From JBDTVS01 sp040007095 (GTDB lineage Bacteria; Acidobacteriota; Vicinamibacteria; Vicinamibacterales; CAVVIG01), in NCBI GenBank assembly GCA_040007095.1, contig JBDTVS010000215.1, positions 1 through 9,928 of the forward strand: a stretch of 9,928 bases of DNA, written 5' to 3'. Shown here one piece after another: positions 1-7,045 of this stretch. Under the pieces are notes generated by a model. The model ran no database searches and had not been told where the DNA came from. It worked only from the letters and a program-made list of their open reading frames with translations. A program made the translations under genes and the position numbers. Position 1 is the first letter of the stretch. Each line of letters opens with the position of its first letter.

Positions 1-32
1 CATGCCGCATACGGTACGCCCCTCCGATCACT

Positions 33-698
33 TTGTACAGGGTGAACTGTTACGGACAGGCCAATCCGAATCCAACCCGGGCGGGCTGTCCATCGCAGGA
101 AGAGCTGTCAGTTCTCGCGCGACGAGGGCGTCCGATCGATGATCCCGCCTACGACCATCTCGCCGAGTGTTCGCCGTGCTACGGGCACGTGCGGGAGTTG
201 CAGCAAATCAGTCAACGGCGCGCCATCGACTGGTCGAAGAAGGCGAGGTGGCTCGCTGCGGCGGCGGCGCTGCTCATGCTGGTGGTCGGGAGCGCGTGGC
301 TCTACGTCGGGACACGCGGCACCTCACGTCAATCTGCGGAAACGATGCCGCCACAAGTCGCGGTCGCGACGCTGCCCGTCGAACTCGACATTCGCCGGTT
401 CCGCGTGTTCCGCAGCCCGCAGGAGCAGAACGAACCCGCGCCTCTCGTGTTGCCACGGGGATCGCTCAGGCTGACGCTGTTGCTCCCCGTGGGGTCCGAA
501 CCAGGTGCGTATGACGTGCAGCTGCTCGACGGGGCCTCTCGCCCCGTCGCTTCGGCCTCTGGGCAGGCGGCTATTCGCAACTTCATCACCGAACTGGAGG
601 CCACGATCGACCTGCGTCTTGTGTCACCGGGGTCATATCAGCTCGCCCTGCGCCGACCTGGCGAGGACTGGCATGTGTTCCCCGCGACCGTGAAGTAG
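33..698 (+). CDS. Zinc-finger, single-span membrane protein (anti-sigma-factor-like)
   Basis: About 221 residues if read from the TTG at 33. The frame is open to the left edge and there is no clear ribosome binding site before TTG 33 or GTG 42, so the true start may lie outside the window. Residues 42-49 read HLAECSPC, giving the H-x3-C-x2-C pattern of zf-HC2 anti-sigma zinc fingers. A hydrophobic membrane segment follows at about 72-92, preceded by basic residues (SKKAR). The rest (about 95-221) would be periplasmic and rich in beta-strand-like sequence, with no domain I can name. Known family role: such proteins bind and restrain an ECF sigma factor at the inner membrane. By inference, this is the downstream partner of a sigma gene lying left of the window. 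The exact function is unproven. Confidence 0.6.
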   Translation: MYRVNCYGQANPNPTRAGCPSQEELSVLARRGRPIDDPAYDHLAECSPCYGHVRELQQISQRRAIDWSKKARWLAAAAALLMLVVGSAWLYVGTRGTSRQSAETMPPQVAVATLPVELDIRRFRVFRSPQEQNEPAPLVLPRGSLRLTLLLPVGSEPGAYDVQLLDGASRPVASASGQAAIRNFITELEATIDLRLVSPGSYQLALRRPGEDWHVFPATVK

Positions 699-913
699 TG
701 CGAGATGTCGACCGGCGGCGAAATTGAACAGAGGCCCAGGGCGCGATCGAGCGACGACCCGCTTGGACGTCCTCGCGGAACACCGCCGCAAGGGTCCGCG
801 CTCACGCCATCCACGGATGGCACGGCACGGACGGTAGGCAATCAGCCAGTTTCGACCTGTCACGGCCGCGGAGCCGTTGGGTCCCGTACACGCCACCCAT
901 TCTGAGGACCAAC
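699..913. other. Intergenic region upstream of the TonB receptor
   Basis: I find no convincing gene here. It should carry the receptor's promoter, but no clear -35/-10 pair is visible. The only structure is the short inverted repeat listed at 806-821. The receptor's ribosome binding site (GAGG, 904-907) lies six bases before its ATG. Confidence 0.5.
806..821. promoter_or_regulatory. 16-base inverted repeat, possible operator
   Basis: GCCATCC and GGATGGC are perfect 7-base arms around a 2-base centre. A 2-base loop is too tight for a good RNA hairpin, so a dimeric repressor or activator site is more likely than a terminator. It sits about 90 bases before the receptor start. No regulator is identified. 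Confidence 0.3.
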
Positions 914-3862
914 ATGAATCGTTTTCTCGCCGTGGGATTACTCGCCATGACCATGCGCAGCGCGCTCGTGATCGCACAGGGGGTTCAGACCGGCACGATT
1001 ACAGGCGTCGTCCAATCGGGCGATCACGTGCCCGTGGCCGGGGTCAGCGTGGCCGCGACGTCGCCGGCGCTGTTGGGACGCCACACGGCCACCACCGACG
1101 TAAATGGGGTGTATGTTATCAAGGGATTGCCCCCGGGCACGTATCGAGTCGCGTTCGAGCATCCCAACCTCGAGCCGGTCAGCCGCGAAGACCTCGAGCT
1201 GAGCGTTGGCGCCACCGCTGACGCGAGTGGGACGATTCGGCTGGCGGGCCGGACGGAGACAGTGACCGTGACCGCGCCGGTCTCGTCAACGCTGGGGACG
1301 GTCGCGGTCAGCCAGGCCTACACGAAACGCGACGTCGACCTGATGCCCGTGGGCCGGCGACCGCAGGACATCGCGGAGTTGGCGCCGGGCCTGACGAACG
1401 TGACACCGAACGTAAGCCAGGTGACGATCTCGGGCGCGACGGCGTTCGACAATGTGTTCATGGTGAACGGCGTCGACATCAACGACAACCTGTTTGGGAG
1501 TCCGAATGGGCTCTACATCGAAGACGCCATTGTCGGGACCACCATCCTGACCGGCGGCGTCTCCGCGGAGTACGGCCGGTTCACCGGTGGCGTGATCAAC
1601 GTCATCACCAAGAGCGGCGGGAACATCTTCAGCGGCAGCGTGCGCGAGAACTTCAGCAATCCCACGTGGATCCGGCAAACGCCTCGCGAGCAGGCCAGCA
1701 ACATCACCCATGCGGATGTGCTGAGCAAGACGTCGGAGGGCACCTTTGGCGGACCGCTCGTGAAGGACCGGCTCTGGTTCTTTGCGGCCGGTCGCTACGT
1801 GGCGGCAGACACGCCGCAGACATTTATCTTGAGCGACGCGTCCACAACGCGTCACGACATCAACAAACGCGGCGAGCTGAAGTTCACGGGGAGTGTCGCA
1901 AACGGGCACATTGTCTCGGCCGACTATACGAACAACAGCCTCGTGCAAACGAACGTGTTCAGCCTGAACAGCAACGCCCTGGATCCGTCGGCGCTCGTCA
2001 ACCCGACGACGCCGAACGCGCTGTTCGTGAGCAACTACAACGGCGTGATCGCGGGGCGGTACTTCGCCATGGTGCGGTACTCGCAAAAGGAGAATGCGTT
2101 CGAGAACGCGGGTGGCACCAACACCGCGCTGAGCGCGTCTCCCTTCCGCACGCGCGGCGTGACGCCTGGCATCGCCGCCAATCTGCTGTACGCCGCGCCG
2201 TTCTTCAGCGCGCTCGATCCCGAACAGCGGAACAATCGCCAGTTCACCGGGAGCGTCTCGCGGACCCTGTCGAGCAAGAAGAGGGGCACGCACGATATCA
2301 AAGCCGGTGGTGAGTACTATCGCAGCCAGCGCACCGGTGGGAATTCACAAAGCGCCACGGGCTACGTGTTCCAGGCCGACTATCTCCAGTCAGGCGGCAA
2401 GCCCGTCTACGATGCAGTAGGCGTACCGATTCCAAACTTCGTGCCGGGACAATCGCGCCTGCAGAACTGGATGGCGACGGCAGGGGCCGTGATTGACATC
2501 AACACCACGTCGCTGTTCGTCCAGGATCATTGGAGGCTCACTCCGCGACTGTCGGTCGATCTTGGCACCCGCTTCGAAGCCGTTCGCAGCCACGCCACCG
2601 GCGACATCGTCACCGCGGACACGTCAAGCCTTGTTCCGCGCTTTGGTGTCTCCTACGACCTGCAGGGGAACGGCAAAACGGTGGTTCAAGCCACCTACGG
2701 GCACTACGCCGGCAAATACACCGAACGGCAGTTCGGCGTAAACACCGACATCGGCACGCCGAGCTTGGTGACGTACGCTTACACGGGTCCTGCTGGCCAA
2801 GGTCGCGATTTCGCACCCGGGTTCGCCCTGTCGAACTACACCTCGATTGTCGCTGCCGCATTCCCGACCGCGAACATTGTGGTGGCTCCCGGCCTCTCGT
2901 CGCCAATCGTGCGCGAGTTCACGCTCGGCGTTGGCCGCGAGCTCAATGAGCGAGGCTACGCGAAGGTCACGTACCAGTTTCGGCGCTGGTACGGCTTCGT
3001 CGACGACTTCATCCAGCTGTCGAACGGGCTCGTGAACGTCAACCGCAGCGGGGTCAACATCGGCAACCTGACGAAGGTGCTGTTCGACAACGCGTCGAAC
3101 GACCCCAATAACGGCGTCTTTCGAGAGTACCAGGCGCTCGTGTTGCAGAGCAGCTATCGATACGGCGGCCACCTGTCCGTGGGCGGGCACTACACCCTGC
3201 AGATTGAGAACAACGGCAACAACAACGGGGAAGCGCCGAATCAGACCGGCAATCCGTCCGTTTTCGGCGATTTTCCGGAGATCCTCGGTCCTGCGCTCGA
3301 CCGGTACCTCCCGAGCGGACGGCTGGCCGACTTCCAGCGCCATAAGCTGCGGCTGTACGGCACCTACAGCCAGGGCATGGGCCGATTCGGCACCGTCGAC
3401 ATCTCGCCGATTTGGCGCGTCGACTCCGGCCAGGTGTTCAGCTACACGGCGGCATCCGTGCCGTTGACGCCGATCGAACTCGCTCGGAATCCTGGATATC
3501 CCATCAACGACATCAATCCGAGCACGGCGCTGCCGCTGTTTTTCGGCGACCGGGGCGCTGGCGATTTTCGCGGCTCCGGTCTGCTCGACCTGGCCGCCAC
3601 TTACACCGTGCCGGTTTGGCGATCCGCGAAGCCCTGGATCAAGGTCGAGCTCTACAATGTGCTCGACAACGACAAGCTCGTGAGGTGGGATACGACCGTC
3701 ACCGCCGATCCTAACAGCCCGAAAGATGGCAACGGGTTGCCCACCGGGTACATTCCAGGTCCCAACTTCGGCAAAGCCGTCCAGGATAATCAATTCCCCC
3801 AGCCGGTTCCCGGCACCAATGGCGGGCGATTATTCCGCATGGCGTTTGGATTCCGCTTCTAA
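914..3862 (+). CDS. TonB-dependent outer-membrane receptor with carboxypeptidase-regulatory-like domain
   Basis: 982 residues. The start is fixed by GAGG six bases upstream and by the signal peptide (about residues 1-22, a hydrophobic run ending ALVIAQ). A carboxypeptidase-regulatory-like Ig-type domain follows at about 27-113, with the typical SPALLG, TTDVNGVY and GLPPGTYRVAFE signatures. The plug domain spans about 138-236 and carries the conserved AEYGRFTGGVINVITKSGG stretch at about 218-236. The remainder is a long beta-barrel ending in aromatic Phe (AFGFRF), as expected for BAM-assembled outer-membrane proteins. Length and order match the large 'oar-like'/carboxypeptidase-regulatory TonB receptors abundant in Acidobacteriota. 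Family role: energy-coupled uptake of large substrates, often glycans or metal complexes. The ligand cannot be read from the sequence, and no adjacent intact transporter or hydrolase suggests one. The preceding anti-sigma-like gene may be unrelated, given the 215-base gap. Confidence 0.92.
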   Translation: MNRFLAVGLLAMTMRSALVIAQGVQTGTITGVVQSGDHVPVAGVSVAATSPALLGRHTATTDVNGVYVIKGLPPGTYRVAFEHPNLEPVSREDLELSVGATADASGTIRLAGRTETVTVTAPVSSTLGTVAVSQAYTKRDVDLMPVGRRPQDIAELAPGLTNVTPNVSQVTISGATAFDNVFMVNGVDINDNLFGSPNGLYIEDAIVGTTILTGGVSAEYGRFTGGVINVITKSGGNIFSGSVRENFSNPTWIRQTPREQASNITHADVLSKTSEGTFGGPLVKDRLWFFAAGRYVAADTPQTFILSDASTTRHDINKRGELKFTGSVANGHIVSADYTNNSLVQTNVFSLNSNALDPSALVNPTTPNALFVSNYNGVIAGRYFAMVRYSQKENAFENAGGTNTALSASPFRTRGVTPGIAANLLYAAPFFSALDPEQRNNRQFTGSVSRTLSSKKRGTHDIKAGGEYYRSQRTGGNSQSATGYVFQADYLQSGGKPVYDAVGVPIPNFVPGQSRLQNWMATAGAVIDINTTSLFVQDHWRLTPRLSVDLGTRFEAVRSHATGDIVTADTSSLVPRFGVSYDLQGNGKTVVQATYGHYAGKYTERQFGVNTDIGTPSLVTYAYTGPAGQGRDFAPGFALSNYTSIVAAAFPTANIVVAPGLSSPIVREFTLGVGRELNERGYAKVTYQFRRWYGFVDDFIQLSNGLVNVNRSGVNIGNLTKVLFDNASNDPNNGVFREYQALVLQSSYRYGGHLSVGGHYTLQIENNGNNNGEAPNQTGNPSVFGDFPEILGPALDRYLPSGRLADFQRHKLRLYGTYSQGMGRFGTVDISPIWRVDSGQVFSYTAASVPLTPIELARNPGYPINDINPSTALPLFFGDRGAGDFRGSGLLDLAATYTVPVWRSAKPWIKVELYNVLDNDKLVRWDTTVTADPNSPKDGNGLPTGYIPGPNFGKAVQDNQFPQPVPGTNGGRLFRMAFGFRF

Positions 3863-3880
3863 CCTGACGTCTGTCTGAAA

Positions 3881-3905
3881 GAGGAGGCGCCCGCAGCGCC
3901 TTCTC
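3881..3905 (+). terminator. Terminator-like hairpin after the TonB receptor
   Basis: GAGGAGGCGC and GCGCCTTCTC pair over ten positions (nine Watson-Crick, one G-U) around the loop CCGCA, 18 bases after the receptor's TAA. AAA precedes the stem, but only ATTACT follows it, so the U-tract is poor. It probably ends receptor transcription. A non-terminating stabilising hairpin is also possible. Confidence 0.5.
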
Positions 3906-3910
3906 ATTAC

Positions 3911-3932
3911 TCAAATCCCGCTCCCGCAACCA
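3911..3932 (+). repeat. tRNA 3'-end-like block (possible integrase attachment-site remnant)
   Basis: The 22 bases can be read as the 3' end of a tRNA: most of a T-loop (TCAAAT), a 3' T-stem strand (CCCGC), a 3' acceptor strand (TCCCGCA), discriminator A, then CCA. It resembles the 3' end of initiator-Met-type tRNAs, which commonly end CCCGCAACCA. The bases upstream (CATTAC) do not pair with the T-stem, and no tRNA body is present, so this is not a tRNA gene. Tyrosine integrases often recombine into tRNA 3' ends and leave a copy of this block next to their own gene. The truncated integrase just downstream, on the opposite strand, fits that. Confidence 0.45.
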
Positions 3933-3945
3933 CATTCCCCCATAT

Positions 3946-4167
3946 TTATTGACGTTTATGAGCATCGTGGATTCCGTCTCCACGATGTCTCCCAGGTACG
4001 GTCCGGGGCCCGCGCTGATTGAGCAGCCGAATCGTCCCTTTGATCGCCGCGGGACTGAGATGCATGTACCGCTGCCTCGTCGTCAGATCTTGATGCCCGG
4101 CCAACTCCTGAATCGCCCGTGCCGCCCCGCCGCGCATGGACAGGTGCGAACAGACGCCACGTCGCAC
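3946..4167 (-). pseudogene. Tyrosine recombinase/integrase, C-terminal fragment
   Basis: Only about 73 residues remain of a protein normally around 300 or more. They cover the end of the catalytic domain: CSHLSMRGG, then AIQELAGHQDLTTRQRYMHL, which carries the box-II His (residue 25 of the fragment) and the Tyr nucleophile (34) followed by His 36. The motif before CSHL, normally LRHTF, reads VRRGV, so it is already degraded. The first catalytic Arg, the Lys and the whole N-terminal DNA-binding domain are absent, and the sequence upstream (above 4170) belongs to a different gene fragment. Near the 3' end the alternative frame reads GDIVET, common near the end of such integrases, which hints at a late frameshift. 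This is a dead remnant of a mobile element beside a tRNA-end-like block. Confidence 0.75.
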
Positions 4168-4175
4168 GACGCAGT

Positions 4176-4290
4176 GACCCGATCGACGACTACGTCCTTG
4201 GCCCGGCGAAGCCGGTGTTGTGGATTATGCTCGCGGGCGCGGCGTTGGTAGTGTCTCTGTTCGCTTGAGCGAAGTACGCTCAGGCGCTCG
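4176..4290 (+). pseudogene. Short fragment resembling an ABC-transporter (MacB/ADOP-type) permease
   Basis: The plus frame from 4176 reads DPIDDYVLGPAKPVLWIMLA, then GAALVVSLFA and a TGA stop at 4266-4268. A polar stretch leading into VGP-x-P-(A/V)-LW and a hydrophobic helix ending in IACANV is the pattern before the second membrane helix of MacB-like and acidobacterial duplicated orphan permeases. Here the expected Cys codon after FA is the TGA stop. Just beyond it, frame-shifted codons can be read as A-N-V-x-S-G, matching the family continuation. No start, no ATP-binding partner and no rest of the gene are present. I infer a small decayed fragment. A chance hydrophobic reading frame is the main alternative. 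Confidence 0.4.
4264..4284. repeat. Hairpin downstream of the lipoprotein gene
   Basis: CTTGAGCG and CGCTCAGG form an eight-pair stem (one G-U) with loop AAGTA. On the minus strand it lies about 37 bases after the lipoprotein stop and could end that transcript, but no U-run follows. It also overlaps the permease-like fragment, so its role is unclear. Confidence 0.25.
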
Positions 4291-4320
4291 AGCATATTGC
4301 GCGAGTCAATAACTGCGAGT

Positions 4321-4848
4321 TCATTGCCGAGCAGCGCTCCACTCATAGTACGCACGAAGTGGTTCTCCAGAGCTGACCTGCACCGACCTCACATCTTCAG
4401 CCGTCAGCGCCAGGCCGTCACCGGAAAAGCGTCCCGACACATGACCCTCAGCGCGGCCGTCCCCACAAGAGGTCCTTCCACTGATACTCGGAATAGCCGC
4501 GGTTAAGACGCCGTCCACGACTGTGCCGTCGTATTCACCCAAGTTATCTGAAGGATCATCAGCCTCAGAAACGCTCAAGTGGATCGACTCGCCGGACCTC
4601 TGGATGATCATTACCCAGGAGAAGGACTGCCCGATGGTCATCCGGGCCGCGTCCGAAATGCAGAAGTCGGGCGCCGTGATGGATCTCAAGGTTGCGGTCA
4701 GATTCCAACGCTCCTGCGCGACGCGAGCGGACGACGGTTGCGGCGCTGCTGGCGATGGTGTCGGAGAAGACAGCGTTGACGAATTGTTGCAGGCCGCCAT
4801 TGCCAGCGCGAGCATTAGAACGATCGCCATCGGTCGTCGTCTTGTCAT
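4321..4848 (-). CDS. Small exported lipoprotein of unknown function
   Basis: 175 residues. The start is well supported: AAGGAGGGA lies a few bases before the ATG. The N-terminus is a lipoprotein signal: basic MTRRRP, a hydrophobic run, and lipobox MAAC with the lipidated Cys at 20. A Ser/Pro/Thr-rich tether follows at about 22-41 (SPTPSPAAPQPSS). The mature part (about 45-175) looks like a small beta-rich domain, with two further cysteines at 63 and 128 that could form a disulphide in the periplasm. I recognise no catalytic motif and no named domain. It lies 121 bases downstream of the haloperoxidase gene on the same strand, but with its own strong ribosome binding site and repeats in between, so co-transcription is possible but not shown. 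Confidence 0.75.
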   Translation of the reverse strand: MTRRRPMAIVLMLALAMAACNNSSTLSSPTPSPAAPQPSSARVAQERWNLTATLRSITAPDFCISDAARMTIGQSFSWVMIIQRSGESIHLSVSEADDPSDNLGEYDGTVVDGVLTAAIPSISGRTSCGDGRAEGHVSGRFSGDGLALTAEDVRSVQVSSGEPLRAYYEWSAARQ

Positions 4849-4863
4849 TGCGGTCCCTCCTTA

Positions 4864-4911
4864 GTCGAGTTGAGCAGGTGAGCCAGCTCGTCGAGTTAAG
4901 GGCGACTCGAC
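4864..4911. promoter_or_regulatory. Repeat cluster upstream of the lipoprotein gene
   Basis: GTCGAGTT(G/A)AG occurs as a direct repeat at 4864-4874 and 4890-4900. The second copy pairs with ACTCGAC at 4905-4911, giving a perfect 7-base inverted repeat with an 8-base loop. The cluster sits in the leader of the minus-strand lipoprotein gene and downstream of the haloperoxidase stop. It may be an operator, a leader hairpin, or a weak terminator for the upstream gene. No U-tract is visible. Confidence 0.3.
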
Positions 4912-4969
4912 ACCGGCTGTAGCGATCACTGTCCGCGTATGAAGGGGGACACTACGTCCGACTGGGGAA

Positions 4970-6307
4970 TCAATTCTCGCGCACCCGATTGAAGGCGTTC
5001 TCCAGCACAGCGCGCCCGATCATGGCGCCGAGCGCCTGACCCACTTCAGTGGCCGTTCTGAAGTGAATGCCCGCGAAGACGCGCGCGTCCTTCACGTCGT
5101 CGAGCGCCGCGGAGAAGCTGCGGAAGGAGCGCGTCACGCCGAGCAAGACGTCGGACTCCATGCGGAAAGGTGTTTTCTCACCGAACTCGTGCGCGAGGAT
5201 GGCTGCTGCCGCCCCGCTGACGCACGAATGGCCGGAGGGATACTCTGGAAATGGGGGAGTGGCGAACAAGGGTGTCCACGCCGGATCTGGCGCCGTCGCC
5301 GCGTTCCCGTCGTCGGCCGTCTCGCGAATCGCCGTGATCGGCCGCCAGTAGTTATAGGCGTACTTCGCGTCCCAGCAGCCGATGGCCGCATCCGCCATCG
5401 CCACGTCGAGCGTGCCTAGGATTCGCGCGTTGTGCAGCAGCGATGAGCGATGACGATGGTGATCGGCCTCGTGGTTCGGACCGCGATCATCGCGATCGCC
5501 GTCCTCCTTGTCACGCGCCTCGATCAGCGAGAGTGCGAGCTGATTCCATAAGTAGCTCGCTGTGCTTGCATTCCAGAAGAATGCGCCAGTGGTCTGGTTG
5601 CTCGTCCGCGTGGAACTGGACAAGCTGCCCATCGATTTCGTTTCGTTGTAGTCCCGGGCGTACAGCGCGCTCATCAACGGCGGCGGCGGCCCGGGTCGAA
5701 ATTGGGAAGGAGCGACGATGACCCACGGTGTCATGAAGACAACCTGTGGGTAGCCGGCGCCGTTGGCGGACGTACCAGGATAAGGCGCGTTCGGGGTCGG
5801 ACGCCACTGGCCGATCGTCGTGTCGCCGGGCCAGGACGGCGTCGTGTTGGCGATGCCGTCGGTCAAGCGCCACGCCCAGATCAGATTCGCGACATTTTCG
5901 CCCCAAGCGATCCCGCTGGCGATCGCCCCGCCGCTTTCATCAGCCGCGATCGACGCGAGCGAAATCACCCGCCTTGCATCGAGCGCCGCCACTTGAGCGG
6001 GATACAGCTTGACGAGGGCGACGTAGGCCGCCTGGACGACCGCGGCGCGCCGCGACGCATGCGCAGGTCCTGTCGCCGGCACGTGGATGGGTGCGTACCG
6101 TTGCTCGATGCCATTCACGGCATCGAAGACCGAGGCTTGAACAATCGCTGAAATGCGGTACATGGCGAGCGGCGTCGACCCGGCCACGAGCGAGGCGCGC
6201 AGCATGGTCTGGTTCCAGTCTGTGACTTCGTCCGCGTGGGCCGCGGCGGCGAAGAGCCCAATGGCCACCAAACCGGCAACTATGCGAAGCATCCCTTTCA
6301 TCGTCAT
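4970..6307 (-). CDS. Vanadium-dependent haloperoxidase-family protein (PAP2 fold), exported
   Basis: 445 residues from the chosen ATG at 6307, which has AAAGGA six bases upstream and gives a clean Sec signal peptide ending AAAHA before DEV. The frame stays open to 6457, but the extra residues are basic and not signal-like. The vanadate/phosphate pocket seen in this superfamily is complete: K315 and R322 in KYAYNYWRP, S358-G359-H360 in EYPSGHS, and R409 and H415 in RVFAGIHF. The spacings (K+7=R, R+6=H) match vanadium chloroperoxidases. Known chemistry: peroxide-dependent halide oxidation in haloperoxidases, or phosphate transfer in the related PAP2 phosphatases; halide use cannot be told from sequence. 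Residues 266-288 form an unusually charged, His-rich loop (DKEDGDRDDRG, then HEADHHRHR). The protein should act in the periplasm or outside the cell. Confidence 0.9.
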   Translation of the reverse strand: MTMKGMLRIVAGLVAIGLFAAAAHADEVTDWNQTMLRASLVAGSTPLAMYRISAIVQASVFDAVNGIEQRYAPIHVPATGPAHASRRAAVVQAAYVALVKLYPAQVAALDARRVISLASIAADESGGAIASGIAWGENVANLIWAWRLTDGIANTTPSWPGDTTIGQWRPTPNAPYPGTSANGAGYPQVVFMTPWVIVAPSQFRPGPPPPLMSALYARDYNETKSMGSLSSSTRTSNQTTGAFFWNASTASYLWNQLALSLIEARDKEDGDRDDRGPNHEADHHRHRSSLLHNARILGTLDVAMADAAIGCWDAKYAYNYWRPITAIRETADDGNAATAPDPAWTPLFATPPFPEYPSGHSCVSGAAAAILAHEFGEKTPFRMESDVLLGVTRSFRSFSAALDDVKDARVFAGIHFRTATEVGQALGAMIGRAVLENAFNRVREN

Positions 6308-6618
6308 CACCATTCCTTTCAACATCACCACGTCGCACACATTCGATTTCATCCTCGACACGCTTGGCCTCCGTGCACTGGCAGGGTTGACGGTTGGCGG
6401 ATCTCGGCAACCGAAGCGCTCTCTTTTCCGTTGATCCGCCGGACGGTGCGAAGCCAACAGCTACTACTCTCCTGTTGCATGCTCTCGACGGACGACGTCG
6501 ATAAACTTCCGCGCGGCATTGGTGTACCTGAACGAACACCGAAAGCCCGATGCCGGTCCCGATTTGGTCGAGATGATTTCCTCTGCTGTCTCTAGAAGCG
6601 AAAAGCAGGGGCGAAAAC
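6308..6618. other. Intergenic region between haloperoxidase and the dead sigma locus
   Basis: No convincing gene is seen on either strand; open frames here are short and lack family features. It must hold the minus-strand haloperoxidase promoter, though I cannot point to clear boxes. A small inverted repeat, TCGACG/CGTCGA around GACGA, lies at 6485-6501. Confidence 0.5.
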
Positions 6619-6645
6619 GTGAAAGGGGCGAAAACGGCTTAGAAA
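6619..6645 (+). promoter_or_regulatory. Promoter-like block of the dead ECF sigma copy
   Basis: GTGAAA at 6619-6624 and TAGAAA at 6640-6645, 15 bases apart, align with the promoter-like elements before the intact sigma gene (8372-8399). The purine-rich surround (GGCGAAAAC, GAAAGGGGCGAAAACGG) is also shared. Sequence similarity between the two loci is visible directly; promoter activity is inferred. Confidence 0.4.
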
Positions 6646-6657
6646 TGGCGCATTTCT
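6641..6657. promoter_or_regulatory. Palindrome overlapping the -10 of the dead sigma copy
   Basis: AGAAATG and CATTTCT are perfect 7-base arms around GCG. A palindrome occupies the same place in the live sigma locus (8396-8409) with a different core, suggesting a conserved operator-like element. Confidence 0.4.
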
Positions 6658-6668
6658 GAGAACACCAC

Positions 6669-7032
6669 GAGGATCACCGGGCTCTTTCCCAAATGGTGGC
6701 GGGAGGATGTGCCCTCGAGCGGTTGATTCCGCTCGTAGGCGATGAACTGCACCGAATCGCGCAGCTCTGCACGGCGGGGGGAGCGCGGTGGCCAGAGTCT
6801 CAGGCAACGGTACTCGTCAGCGAGGCGTATCTCTGGCTGGTCGGAGCGAAAGACGTCGGTGGCAGGACCGTGCGCATTTCCTCGCCGTGGCGGCGCGCTC
6901 AGAAGCGCGGCCTCCCGCGACGAGAGTGACGTTCGACGAGGCGATCGGCATCACCAACGAGCCGCCAGAGCACTTCGTGACGCTCGACGACGCGCTGGAG
7001 GCGCTGGCGACATTCGACGAGCGGACAAGCCG
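6669..7032 (+). pseudogene. ECF sigma factor (Sigma70_ECF type), decayed paralogue
   Basis: The segment aligns base by base with the live sigma gene at about 8421-8840. Examples are CCTCGAGCGGTTGATTCCGC here against CCTCGAGCGATTGATTCCGC there, and proteins ALERLIPLV, WQDRAHFLAV, TRVTFDEA and FVTLDDALEALATFDER. Damage is clear: a 4-base deletion near 6697-6707, a 1-base deletion near 6857, and a 45-base loss near 6897 that removes the equivalent of VMRRILVDHARA and its surroundings in sigma region 2. Homology ends abruptly after the codons for DERTSR, so the whole sigma-4 helix-turn-helix is missing. A frame from 6788 reads through the second half and on into foreign sequence. No kinase gene follows. 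It cannot make a working sigma factor. Confidence 0.82.
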
Positions 7033-7045
7033 AGCAGCACGAAAG

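Noticed and set aside
1286..2293. 335-residue minus-strand open frame
   Set aside because: It lies wholly inside the receptor gene, is Arg-rich, and has no domain. It is an antisense frame kept open by high GC.
2624..3793. 389-residue minus-strand open frame
   Set aside because: Antisense to the receptor barrel region, with no recognisable motif or ribosome site. It is treated as a coding shadow.
3900..3932. A complete tRNA gene
   Set aside because: Only the 3' T-loop/acceptor part is present. The bases upstream do not pair with it and there is no D-arm, anticodon arm or 5' acceptor strand.
5940..6539. 199-residue minus-strand open frame upstream of the haloperoxidase
   Set aside because: It overlaps the haloperoxidase N-terminus in another frame, is Arg/Cys-rich and has no signal or domain.
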